Below, piece by piece: positions 1 through 6,717 of a DNA stretch of 7,971 nt; positions within the stretch are counted from its first letter, which is position 1, and each line of letters begins with the position of its first letter. The notes below the pieces were generated by a model, which had not been told where the DNA came from, made no database searches, and saw only the letters and a list, made by a program, of their open reading frames with translations. The position numbers and the translations under genes are program-made. Where the stretch lies: assembly GCA_947475795.1 (NCBI GenBank), contig CANJOX010000145.1:1-7971 (forward strand). The letters are read 5' to 3'. This stretch comes from Gemmatimonadota bacterium (GTDB lineage: Bacteria > Gemmatimonadota > Gemmatimonadetes > Gemmatimonadales > Gemmatimonadaceae).

Positions 1-54
1 AACGAGTGTGGGTTTTATGCGGGTGAGCAGCGGGTAACTGCGCAGGAAGCGTAA
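1..54 (+). CDS. rpmF: 50S ribosomal protein L32, C-terminal end (partial)
   Basis: The window opens inside a reading frame that runs 17 codons to a TAA at 52-54. The visible peptide is NECGFYAGEQRVTAQEA. The C-G-[FY]-Y-x-G-x-x-V pattern matches the tail of zinc-binding L32 proteins, where the last cysteine of the metal site sits in a C-x-x-C-G-Y-Y-x-G-R-x-V stretch. Only that last cysteine (codon 7-9) is visible; the other three would lie upstream. L32 is a small structural protein of the large ribosomal subunit. Gene order supports the call, since rpmF very often directly precedes plsX. The fragment is too short for sequence alone to be conclusive. The plsX ribosome binding site lies within its last codons, so the two are probably translationally coupled. 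Confidence 0.8.
   Translation, partial: NECGFYAGEQRVTAQEA
44..49 (+). promoter_or_regulatory. Ribosome binding site for plsX, inside the end of rpmF
   Basis: AGGAAG lies 7 nt before the TTG at 57. It supports the TTG start: the plsX frame has a stop (TGA at 24-26) and no ATG, GTG or TTG codon between that stop and 57. The next ATG (codon 9) would remove most of the conserved D-A-M-G-G-D motif. Confidence 0.7.
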
Positions 55-56
55 GT

Positions 57-1088
57 TTGGCGCGCATCGCCGTGGATGCCATGGGGGGTGACTTCGCCCC
101 CCGGGCCCCCATTGCTGGCGCCCTCCGGGCGCTCGACGCGCTCCCCGCGCAGCATCACATCGAATTGGTCGGCCGCACCGCGGTCATCGAAGCGGAACTC
201 GGCGCCTTGCTCGGCGGCGAGCTTTCCGCGTTGACGCACGTCCGTGATCGTATCACGGTCGTGGAGGCTCCGGACATCATCGAGATGACCGACCGGCCCA
301 GCGTCGCTATCCGCGGTAAGACCAACAGTTCCATGGTGGTCGGTCTCAAGCGCGTTGCCGACGGACACGCTGACGGCTTCGTGTCCGCCGGCAACACTGG
401 CGCGCAGATGGCCGGGTCACTCGTGCACCTCAAGCTGCACGCCGGTCTCACACGGCCGGCGATCGGCACGCTGTTCCCGACCGCCAAGGCGCCGATTCTC
501 GTGCTCGATTCGGGCGCCAATGTCGATTGCTCCCCCGAAGAACTCGTGCAGTTCGCACGCATCGGCACCGTATACGCGAGGGCGCTCCTGGGCCGTGACA
601 ACCCGGCGGTGGGCTTGCTCTCCATCGGCGAAGAGCCGGAGAAGGGCAATGCCGTTGTGAAGGATGCGCACCAGCGCTTGCGCGGCGCGGGTCTCAACTT
701 CCTCGGCAATGTCGAAGGCCGTGATCTCCCGGCGGGCGCGTGCGATCGCGGCGACATCGACGTCGTCGTGTGCGACGGCTTCACCGGGAACATCCTGCTC
801 AAGTTCTACGAAGGGATCGGCCCGATGCTGATCGGAATGATCTCGCAGGTGGCGGGTCTCAATGCGCGCACGATCGCCGGATCGCTCACCCAGCTCGATG
901 TGGATGAGCAGGGGGGCGCGCCACTGCTCGGTGTCCGCGGCGTCAGCATCATCTCCCACGGGAAGAGCTCGCCGCGCGCGATGATGAACGCCATCTTCGT
1001 CGCGGTCCGCGCCCACGAATCCGACATGACCGCCGAGATCGGGCGCCGGCTGGCCGACTCGCAGACCCCCACGGGAACCACTGCATGA
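57..1088 (+). CDS. plsX: Phosphate acyltransferase PlsX
   Basis: PlsX converts acyl-ACP and inorganic phosphate into acyl-phosphate, the acyl donor that PlsY uses to make lysophosphatidic acid. It is a soluble protein that associates peripherally with the membrane and links fatty acid synthesis to phospholipid synthesis. The 343-residue protein has the usual family length and motifs in order: DAMGGDxAP (7-15), SAGNTGA (110-116), DSGAN (151-155), SIGEExxKGN (189-198), NFLGNVEGRD (214-223) and DVVVxDGFTGNxxLK (235-249). The start is TTG, forced as described for the ribosome binding site. It begins 2 nt after the rpmF stop and its TGA overlaps the fabH ATG by 4 nt (ATGA at 1085-1088), so it sits mid-operon. 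Nothing looks truncated or unusual. Confidence 0.97.
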   Translation: MARIAVDAMGGDFAPRAPIAGALRALDALPAQHHIELVGRTAVIEAELGALLGGELSALTHVRDRITVVEAPDIIEMTDRPSVAIRGKTNSSMVVGLKRVADGHADGFVSAGNTGAQMAGSLVHLKLHAGLTRPAIGTLFPTAKAPILVLDSGANVDCSPEELVQFARIGTVYARALLGRDNPAVGLLSIGEEPEKGNAVVKDAHQRLRGAGLNFLGNVEGRDLPAGACDRGDIDVVVCDGFTGNILLKFYEGIGPMLIGMISQVAGLNARTIAGSLTQLDVDEQGGAPLLGVRGVSIISHGKSSPRAMMNAIFVAVRAHESDMTAEIGRRLADSQTPTGTTA

Positions 1089-2083
1089 AGCGTCCGCTGG
1101 CGTACATCGCGGGAACGGGACACGCCGTCCCCAAGCAAGTGGTCACCAACGCCGATATCGCGGCGATGGGTGTCGATACGAACGACCAGTGGATCATCGA
1201 GCGGACCGGGATCCGGCAGCGCCACATCGCGAAGCACGGTGAGACGCTCGCCTCGCTGTCGGCCGAGGCCTCGCGCCAGGCGATGGCGCGCGCCGGTGTG
1301 CAAGCGGGCGAGATCGATGTCATCATTCTCGGCACCGCCACGCCCGATCACCTGCTGCCCTCCACTGCGGTCGAAATTCAGACGCTGTTGGGCTGCACGC
1401 GCGCCGCAGCCTTCGACGTCGCCGCCGCCTGTTCCGGGTGGTTGTACGCGGCCATCGTCGGTGAATCGCTGATCGCCAGCGGATCGGCCGACACCGTGCT
1501 GGTGATCGGCGCCGAGATGCTGAGCACGATCGTCGATTGGACGGACCGGAACACTTGCATTCTGTTCGCCGATGGCGCCGGGGCCACGGTGCTGCGCCGC
1601 TCCCGCGACCGCACCGCCGCCAAGGGCGTGTTGTCCTCGTTCATGCGCTCCGATGGTGCGCTCACCGAACTGCTGTGGCGTCCGGCCGGCGGCGCGGCCG
1701 AGCCGTTCTCGCCCGAGGTCTTCGAGCAGAAGCGTCAGTACGTGCGCATGGCCGGTCGCGAAGTGTTCAAGCACGCCGTGCGGTCGATGGCGGAAGCCAC
1801 GGATCGCGCGCTCGATGCGGCTAAGATCACCGCGGCGGACGTCGATCTGCTGATCCCGCATCAGGCGAATGTGCGCATCATCGAGGCGACCGCGAAACAT
1901 GCCGGTATCTCGATGGACAAGGTGTTCGTCAACGTCGATCGCTTTGGCAACACGTCCGCCGCCTCCATCCCGATCGCGCTGAACGACGCGGTGGAGCAGG
2001 GCCGCGTCCGCGAGGGAACGACCGTGCTGTTCGCCGCCTTCGGCGCCGGCTTCACCTGGGGCTCGCTGGTCGCTCGTTTCTGA
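1085..2083 (+). CDS. fabH: Beta-ketoacyl-ACP synthase III (FabH)
   Basis: FabH starts type II fatty acid synthesis by condensing an acyl-CoA primer, usually acetyl-CoA, with malonyl-ACP to give acetoacetyl-ACP and CO2. The 332-residue protein has the thiolase-fold catalytic triad in its family contexts: Cys116 in DVAAACSGW, His259 in IPHQANVR and Asn289 in GNTSAASIP. The N-terminal segment DTNDQWIIERTGIRQR (31-46) and the C-terminal AAFGAGFTWGS (317-327) are also typical of FabH and separate it from FabB/FabF. The ATG at 1085 overlaps the plsX stop, and GGGAA at 1073-1077 is a plausible ribosome binding site 7 nt upstream. Primer preference (acetyl or branched acyl-CoA) cannot be read with confidence from sequence. 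A FabH-like enzyme of another pathway is possible but the context argues strongly against it. Confidence 0.97.
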   Translation: MKRPLAYIAGTGHAVPKQVVTNADIAAMGVDTNDQWIIERTGIRQRHIAKHGETLASLSAEASRQAMARAGVQAGEIDVIILGTATPDHLLPSTAVEIQTLLGCTRAAAFDVAAACSGWLYAAIVGESLIASGSADTVLVIGAEMLSTIVDWTDRNTCILFADGAGATVLRRSRDRTAAKGVLSSFMRSDGALTELLWRPAGGAAEPFSPEVFEQKRQYVRMAGREVFKHAVRSMAEATDRALDAAKITAADVDLLIPHQANVRIIEATAKHAGISMDKVFVNVDRFGNTSAASIPIALNDAVEQGRVREGTTVLFAAFGAGFTWGSLVARF

Positions 2084-2118
2084 GCACCCGCGCGTCTGCC
2101 CTCGATCTCACGACCATC

Positions 2119-3066
2119 ATGACCTACGTACTGCTCCTCCCCGGGCAAGGCTCCCAGAAGGTCGGGATGGGGAAAGACCTGTATACCGCGTTTCCTGCGG
2201 CCCGTGAGGCGTTTCAGGCCGTTGATGATGCCGTCGGCGCCTCACTCTCGGCGCTGGCCTTCGACGGCCCCGCCGATGACCTCACGCGCACGGTCAATGC
2301 GCAGCCGGCGCTGTTGGCGCACAGCGCGGCCGTGTGGGCCGTGGTTCGCCATGCGATCGGCGGGCAGGTGGTGGCCGCGGCGGGGCACTCCCTCGGCGAG
2401 ATCTCGGCCTATCACGTCGCGGGTGCGCTTGAGGTGGCCGCGGCCGCCCGTATTGTGCGCCGGCGTGGCACGCTCATGTACGAGCAGGGCATGGCGCGAC
2501 CGGGGGCGATGGCCGCGGTGCTCGGTGTGCTCACCACGTCCATCGATGACATCTGCGCGCAGGCGAGTGCGGAGCGCGGGATGGTCGTGCCGGCGAACTA
2601 CAACAGCGACGAACAGGTCGTCATTTCGGGCGAAGTTGCCGGCGTCGAGCGGGCCATGGAACTCGCGAAAGACGCGGGCGCCAAGCGCTGCCTGCCGCTG
2701 CCGGTCAGTGGGGCGTTTCACTCGCCCCTGATGGAACCCGCGGTCGCCGGTCTGGCGGAGGCGCTCGCGGCGGAGACGTGGCAGCATCCCGGTGTCCCGG
2801 TGATCGCCAACGTGAACGCCGCCGCTGTGACCTCGGCCGCCGAGGCGGTCCCATTGCTGATCCAGCAGCTCACCGCGCCGGTCCAATGGACCCGCGTGAG
2901 CCGTCTGCTCGTGGCGCAGTATCCGGAGGCGACGTTTGTGGAAATCGGGAGCGGTGCGGTGCTGACCGGACTGCTCCGACGCCTGGCGCCCTCCGTGAAG
3001 ACGATGACATGTGGAACCGTGGCTGAGGTCGAGAAGTTGCTCGACAGCACAGGCGCAACCGCCTGA
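2119..3066 (+). CDS. fabD: Malonyl-CoA:ACP transacylase (FabD)
   Basis: FabD moves the malonyl group from malonyl-CoA to the phosphopantetheine arm of the acyl carrier protein, supplying the two-carbon units used by FabH and FabF. The 315-residue length is normal. Visible motifs are LLPGQGSQKVGMG (6-18, oxyanion-hole glutamine region), the nucleophile elbow GHSLGE with Ser91, the arginine of VRRRGxLM (113-120) that binds the malonyl carboxylate, NYNSDEQVVISG (160-171) and His201 in GAFHSPLM, the serine's partner. It starts 35 nt after the fabH stop. The 20 nt before the ATG contain no recognisable Shine-Dalgarno sequence, so translation may depend on coupling to fabH. A small hairpin (CAGGCG, CAAC loop, CGCCTG at 3050-3065) covers the end of the gene. 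Confidence 0.97.
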   Translation: MTYVLLLPGQGSQKVGMGKDLYTAFPAAREAFQAVDDAVGASLSALAFDGPADDLTRTVNAQPALLAHSAAVWAVVRHAIGGQVVAAAGHSLGEISAYHVAGALEVAAAARIVRRRGTLMYEQGMARPGAMAAVLGVLTTSIDDICAQASAERGMVVPANYNSDEQVVISGEVAGVERAMELAKDAGAKRCLPLPVSGAFHSPLMEPAVAGLAEALAAETWQHPGVPVIANVNAAAVTSAAEAVPLLIQQLTAPVQWTRVSRLLVAQYPEATFVEIGSGAVLTGLLRRLAPSVKTMTCGTVAEVEKLLDSTGATA

Positions 3067-3094
3067 CGCCGACTGAACCTGAGCTGATCCAACC

Positions 3095-3853
3095 ATGAGC
3101 GGACTTCGCATTGATCTCACCGGGCGCGTGGCGTTGGTGACCGGCTCCACGCGCGGGATCGGCCGTGCCATCGCCGGCACGCTGGCGGCTGCCGGTGCGC
3201 GGGTGGCGGTGACGGGACGGGATCAGGCGCGGGCCGACGCGGTCGCACTCGAGATCGCTGCGCAGACCGGTGTCGACGTGCGCGGCTATGCGTGCGACGT
3301 GTCGGAAACCGCGCAGGCCATTGCCCTCGTGGAGGCGGTCGAGAGAGACTTCGGTCAGCTCGATATTCTGGTGAATAATGCCGGTCTCACCCGGGACAAC
3401 CTGCTGATCCGCCTCAAGGATGATGACTGGGACGCCGTCATCAATGCGAATCTGCGGGGCGCGTTCGCGACCTGTCGCGCGGCATCGCGCGGGATGATGA
3501 AGCGTCGCTGGGGGCGGATCATCAACGTGGCCAGCGTCGTCGGCATCATCGGCAATAAGGGGCAGGCCAACTATGCCGCCAGTAAGGCTGGGCTGATCGG
3601 TATGACCAAATCGATCGCCAAGGAACTCGCGTCTCGCAATATTCTGGCGAACGTGGTCGCCCCTGGCTTCATCGAAACCGACATGACGGCGGCCATGACC
3701 CCCGAGGCGCGTAGCGCGCTCGGCGCGGGCATTCCGCTCGAACGCCTCGGCACGGCCGAGGACATCGCGGGCATGGTGGCTGTGCTCGCATCCGACCTGA
3801 CCAGTTATGTGACCGGGCAGGTTTTCGTGGTGGACGGCGGTATGGTCATGTAG
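3095..3853 (+). CDS. fabG: 3-oxoacyl-ACP reductase (FabG)
   Basis: FabG uses NADPH to reduce 3-oxoacyl-ACP to 3-hydroxyacyl-ACP, the first reduction of each elongation round. The 252-residue protein is a classical short-chain dehydrogenase: cofactor motif TGSTRGIG (16-23), D-V-S after the fourth strand (68-70), NNAG (94-97), and the catalytic tetrad Asn119, Ser147, Tyr160 and Lys164 (Y-x3-K). PGFIETDM (190-197) and the C-terminal [12 protein letters not shown] are typical of FabG. An arginine in the cofactor loop (GRD, 41-43) fits NADPH preference, as is known for the family. It lies 28 nt after fabD, with only a weak GAG at 3081-3083 as a candidate ribosome binding site. Many SDR enzymes look alike, but its place between fabD and acpP makes the assignment firm. 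Confidence 0.96.
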   Translation: MSGLRIDLTGRVALVTGSTRGIGRAIAGTLAAAGARVAVTGRDQARADAVALEIAAQTGVDVRGYACDVSETAQAIALVEAVERDFGQLDILVNNAGLTRDNLLIRLKDDDWDAVINANLRGAFATCRAASRGMMKRRWGRIINVASVVGIIGNKGQANYAASKAGLIGMTKSIAKELASRNILANVVAPGFIETDMTAAMTPEARSALGAGIPLERLGTAEDIAGMVAVLASDLTSYVTGQVFVVDGGMVM

Positions 3854-3969
3854 CGTCGGTCGCGAACGGGCTGGGTTTGACGCTTCTTGCGCCCAGACCC
3901 TCCCCGCGACGCGGTGTACTGGCTAAGTTCCCCACTCTCACTTCTCCAACAATCCAGAGGATCGTTCCC
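3854..3969 (+). promoter_or_regulatory. acpP leader region, possible secondary promoter or processing site
   Basis: This 116-nt gap between fabG and acpP is by far the longest non-coding stretch in the window. It contains a weak bulged hairpin at 3871-3896 (outer stem CTGGG/CCCAG, inner stem CGC/GCG with loop TTCTT, 5-nt bulge) and a pyrimidine-rich stretch at 3928-3955. AGAGG at 3956-3960 is a ribosome binding site 9 nt before the acpP ATG. A TTGACG at 3877-3882 resembles a -35 box, but no matching -10 lies about 17 nt downstream, so I do not call a promoter position. Acyl carrier protein is usually needed in far larger amounts than its neighbours, so a private signal here is reasonable, but this is inference. 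Confidence 0.4.
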
Positions 3970-4209
3970 ATGTCGGATCACGCGTCGAAGATCAAGGATA
4001 TCATCGAAAAGGAGCTCGGTGTGGAGCGCGAGAAGCTCACGCCCGAGGCGAGCTTCATCGAAGACCTGGGCGCGGACTCGCTCGACATCGTCGAACTGGT
4101 GATGGAGTTCGAGAAGGAATTCAACATCGACATCCCGGATGAGGATGCCGAGAAGCTCCGCACCGTGGGTGATGCGGTGGCCTACCTCGAGGCCAAGGTC
4201 GCGGGCTAA
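3970..4209 (+). CDS. acpP: Acyl carrier protein (AcpP)
   Basis: AcpP carries the growing acyl chain on a phosphopantetheine arm and docks with FabD, FabH, FabG, FabF and PlsX in the cytoplasm. The 79-residue acidic protein has the standard attachment motif [10 protein letters not shown], with Ser37 as the modified residue, followed by the acidic recognition helix (VMEFEKEF, 43-50) and the IPDEDAEKL segment (55-63). The ATG at 3970 is chosen because AGAGG stands 9 nt upstream and the protein then begins [12 protein letters not shown] like typical AcpP. The frame stays open upstream to a TTG at 3877, but that 31-residue extension is arginine- and proline-rich and unlike any AcpP. Its TAA overlaps the fabF ATG by one base, which implies coupled translation. 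Confidence 0.98.
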   Translation: MSDHASKIKDIIEKELGVEREKLTPEASFIEDLGADSLDIVELVMEFEKEFNIDIPDEDAEKLRTVGDAVAYLEAKVAG

Positions 4210-5450
4210 TGCGGCGGCGGGTCGTCGTTACGGGGCTTGGTGCCGTTACGCCAGTCGGCAACGACGTGGCGACGACCTGGCAGTCCTTGCTGGCCGGTGT
4301 GTCCGGTGGTGCGGATATCACGAAGTTCGATGCCAGCAAGTACTCCGTGCGGTTCGCGTGTGAGGTCAAGCAGTTCGACCCACTGGTGTACATGGATCGC
4401 AAGGAAGCGAAGCGTGCCGATGTCTACGCGCAGTATGCGGTGGCCGCGTCTCTGCAGGCCGTGGCTGATGCCGGGATCACCCCCGGCTCGATCGTGCCCG
4501 AAACGATGGGCGTGATCATCGGCAGTGGCATCGGTGGGATCCGGAGCTTCGAGGATCAGCACGACGTCTACCGCTCGCTCGGTCCCGGCAAAATCTCGCC
4601 GTTCTTCATTCCGATGTTCATTGGTGACATCGCGGCGGGAATCGTGTCCATGCGCCTTCAGGCGAAGGGCCCGAACTACGCCACCGTGTCGGCCTGCGCA
4701 TCCAGTGCGCACGCCATCGGCGATGCATTTCGGACCATCCAGTATGGCGACGCCGATGTCATGATCGCGGGCGGCTCCGAAGCGGCCGTGACACCGATGG
4801 CGATCGGCGGCTTCGCCAACATGGGCGCCCTCTCGGCGCGTAACGATTCGCCGTCCACCGCCTCGCGTCCGTTCGACAAGGACCGTGACGGCTTCGTGAT
4901 GGGGGAAGGGGCTGGCGTCGTGGTGCTCGAGGAACTCGAGCATGCGCGTCGGCGTGGCGCCCGGATCTACGGGGAAGTGGTGGGTTACCGGGCCACTGGC
5001 GACGCCTACCATCTCACGGGACAACCGGAGGCGCACGAAGGGCTCCAGCGCGCGATGCGCGGCGCCCTGAAAGACGGTGGACTCGAGCCCTCCGACGTCG
5101 ATTACATCAATGCGCACGGCACGTCGACCCCCCTCAACGATCCCAACGAGTCCAAGGGAATCCAGGCGGTGTTCGGCGAGCACGCGCGGGTGCTGTCGAT
5201 CAGTTCTACCAAATCAGCCACGGGCCATATGCTCGGCGCCGCGGGGTCGGTGGAGTTCATCGCCTGCGCCCTGGCCATGCGCGACAGCGTCATTCCGCCC
5301 ACGATCAACTACCACACGCCGGACCCTGAGTGCGTGCTCGACTACACGCCGAACACGCCGCGGGCGCGTGCGGTCAATGTGGCGATCTCGAACAGTTCGG
5401 GTTTCGGCGGGCACAACGTCTCGATCGCCCTCCGACGGTGGCACGACTAG
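4209..5450 (+). CDS. fabF: Beta-ketoacyl-ACP synthase II (FabF)
   Basis: FabF condenses acyl-ACP with malonyl-ACP in each chain-elongation round. The 413-residue protein matches the family length, and the active-site residues fall at the same numbers as in the E. coli enzyme: Cys163 (VSACASSAHAIGDA), His303 (NAHGTSTPLND), Lys335 and His340 (STKSATGHMLGAAG). The N-terminal RRVVVTGLGAVTPVGN and the C-terminal NSSGFGGHN loop (395-403) are also standard. The cysteine-two-histidine set identifies the KAS I/II class; FabF rather than FabB is inferred from the acpP-fabF order and overall resemblance. Translation probably re-initiates at TAATG (4207-4211), with AAGG at 4195-4198 as a weak ribosome binding site. 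A hairpin covers its stop codon. Instead of the frequent downstream neighbour rnc, menaquinone genes follow. Confidence 0.97.
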   Translation: MRRRVVVTGLGAVTPVGNDVATTWQSLLAGVSGGADITKFDASKYSVRFACEVKQFDPLVYMDRKEAKRADVYAQYAVAASLQAVADAGITPGSIVPETMGVIIGSGIGGIRSFEDQHDVYRSLGPGKISPFFIPMFIGDIAAGIVSMRLQAKGPNYATVSACASSAHAIGDAFRTIQYGDADVMIAGGSEAAVTPMAIGGFANMGALSARNDSPSTASRPFDKDRDGFVMGEGAGVVVLEELEHARRRGARIYGEVVGYRATGDAYHLTGQPEAHEGLQRAMRGALKDGGLEPSDVDYINAHGTSTPLNDPNESKGIQAVFGEHARVLSISSTKSATGHMLGAAGSVEFIACALAMRDSVIPPTINYHTPDPECVLDYTPNTPRARAVNVAISNSSGFGGHNVSIALRRWHD

Positions 5451-5461
5451 GCCCGTCGGGG
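5430..5461 (+). other. Inverted repeat (hairpin) spanning the fabF stop codon
   Basis: CCGACGG at 5432-5438 and CCGTCGG at 5453-5459 are perfect 7-bp reverse complements around a 14-nt loop that contains the TAG stop. The stem can extend by a T-G wobble (5431/5460) and a C-G pair (5430/5461). No T-tract follows, so it is not a standard intrinsic terminator. It sits exactly between the fatty acid genes and the menaquinone genes, so an mRNA processing or stabilising role, or weak attenuation, is possible. In GC-rich DNA such a repeat can also arise by chance. Confidence 0.35.
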
Positions 5462-5477
5462 CGTTCATCGCGGTGAA

Positions 5478-6713
5478 GTGCCGCGCGAATACCTCGCGCT
5501 CTTGCCCGAGTACGTCCTGATGCCTGTGCCTATCCCGTTCGATCTCAGCCGTCTCCGCGACGTCGCGCTGCTCCCCATCGGGGAGAAGCTGCGCGCGGGT
5601 GAGCGGCTCTCCATGCAGGATGGCGTGACGCTGTTCCGGTCGCCCGATCTGCTGGGCGTCGGTGCCATGGCCGACGCGGCCAACCGCGCCCGCCACGGCG
5701 ACCGCGTGACGTTCGCTTCCAACCAGCACATCAATCCCACGAACGTCTGCGTGCTGCGCAAGACGTGTGTGTTTTGTGGCTACGCGCGCCTCCCCAAGGA
5801 GGACGGCGCGTATCGGTACACGATTGATCAGGTGCTCGCCGAATCGGATCAGGCCGACGGCACGATCACGCGCGAGTTTCACATCGTGGGCGGCCTCGAT
5901 ATGCAGGCCGGTCTGGAGTATTACCAGACGATGTTCCGGGCGCTGAAGCAGCGCCACCCGCACGTGCACATCAAGGCGCTCACCGCGGTCGAGATCGCCC
6001 ACATTGCGCGCATCGAGAAGATGAGCCGCGAAGACGTGCTGATCGCGTTGCGCGAGGCGGGACTCGACACGATGCCCGGTGGCGGTGCCGAGACGTTCAG
6101 CGCCGCCGTGCGTGACGTGATCGCCGACAAGAAGCTGGGCGGCACGGACTACATCGACGTGCACCGCACCGCGCACCGGCTGGGAATCCGCTCGAACTGC
6201 ACGATGCTCTACGGTCACGTGGAAACCATCGAGGACCGCCTGCAGCATTTAACGATGCTGCGCGATTTGCAGGATGAGACCGGGGGGTTTCTCGCCTACA
6301 TCCCGCTCGCGTACCACCCCGATGGTAACGAGCTCGGCAAGACGCTGGGCCGCGAGGGGACGTCCACTACGGGCTTCGATGATCTGCGGAACCTGGCAGT
6401 GGGACGTCTCTTCCTCGACAATTTCGAGCACATCAAGTCGCACTGGATCATGGTCTCCACGCCGGTGTCGCAGATCGCGCTGCACTTCGGAGTCAACGAC
6501 ATCGAGGGGACCGTGGTGCGCGAGAAGATTTATCACGCCGTCGGGGCGCACACGCCGCAGGGGATGACGTTGCCACAGCTGCTCACGCTCATCCGTGGCG
6601 CGGGCAAGGTGCCGGCTGAACGCGATTCGTTCTATCGTGTGCTCCGCGAGTTCGCCCCAGACGACACCGGCGCCGCCGAGCCTGCTGGATCACCTGCCGT
6701 CGCGGTGGCCTGA
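5478..6713 (+). CDS. mqnE: Aminofutalosine synthase MqnE (radical SAM)
   Basis: MqnE uses a [4Fe-4S] cluster and S-adenosylmethionine to add an adenosyl group to 3-(1-carboxyvinyloxy)benzoate, the MqnA product, forming 6-amino-6-deoxyfutalosine in menaquinone synthesis. Numbered from the GTG at 5478 (411 residues), it shows GERLS (41-45), NQHINPTNVC (82-91), FHIVGGLDMQAG (134-145), MPGGGAE (199-205), MLYGHVETIEDR (243-254) and IPLAYHP (275-281), all typical of the MqnE/MqnC/CofH group and closest to MqnE. The cluster cysteines are Cys91, Cys97 and Cys100, spaced C-x5-C-x2-C rather than C-x3-C-x2-C. The start is uncertain: neither the GTG at 5478 nor the ATG at 5520 (397 residues) has a clear ribosome binding site, and conserved similarity begins after both. 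The other reading, a CofH-type FO synthase subunit, is unlikely next to mqnA and mqnC. Confidence 0.93.
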   Translation: MPREYLALLPEYVLMPVPIPFDLSRLRDVALLPIGEKLRAGERLSMQDGVTLFRSPDLLGVGAMADAANRARHGDRVTFASNQHINPTNVCVLRKTCVFCGYARLPKEDGAYRYTIDQVLAESDQADGTITREFHIVGGLDMQAGLEYYQTMFRALKQRHPHVHIKALTAVEIAHIARIEKMSREDVLIALREAGLDTMPGGGAETFSAAVRDVIADKKLGGTDYIDVHRTAHRLGIRSNCTMLYGHVETIEDRLQHLTMLRDLQDETGGFLAYIPLAYHPDGNELGKTLGREGTSTTGFDDLRNLAVGRLFLDNFEHIKSHWIMVSTPVSQIALHFGVNDIEGTVVREKIYHAVGAHTPQGMTLPQLLTLIRGAGKVPAERDSFYRVLREFAPDDTGAAEPAGSPAVAVA

Positions 6714-6717
6714 CGCC

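Noticed and set aside
806..1900. Minus-strand open frame of 364 codons opposite plsX and fabH
   Set aside because: Same reason: antisense to two clearly identified genes, low-complexity Arg/Gly/Asp-rich product, no known motif.
3050..3065. Hairpin CAGGCG-CAAC-CGCCTG at the end of fabD as a terminator
   Set aside because: The stem is only 6 bp, there is no T-tract after it, and fabG follows 28 nt later in the same operon; it fits chance in GC-rich DNA as well as function.
2242..3180. Minus-strand open frame of 312 codons opposite fabD and the start of fabG
   Set aside because: Antisense shadow created by strong third-position GC; no domain and no ribosome binding site seen.
3877..3905. TTGACG at 3877-3882 as a -35 box of an acpP promoter
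   Set aside because: The bases about 17 nt downstream (3900-3905) are CTCCCC, nothing like a -10 box.
3877..3969. Possible 31-residue N-terminal extension of AcpP from a TTG at 3877
   Set aside because: The extension is unlike any acyl carrier protein, while the ATG at 3970 has AGAGG 9 nt upstream and gives the standard 79-residue protein.
5214..6248. Minus-strand open frame of 344 codons opposite the end of fabF and most of the first half of mqnE
   Set aside because: Shadow of two genes with clear catalytic motifs; it crosses their junction without any signal of its own and has a composition typical of antisense frames.
6595..6717. Longer mqnA starting at 6595
   Set aside because: It would overlap mqnE by more than 100 nt, and the extra residues are unrelated to MqnA, which normally begins just before the RVGRIPYINCYP motif.
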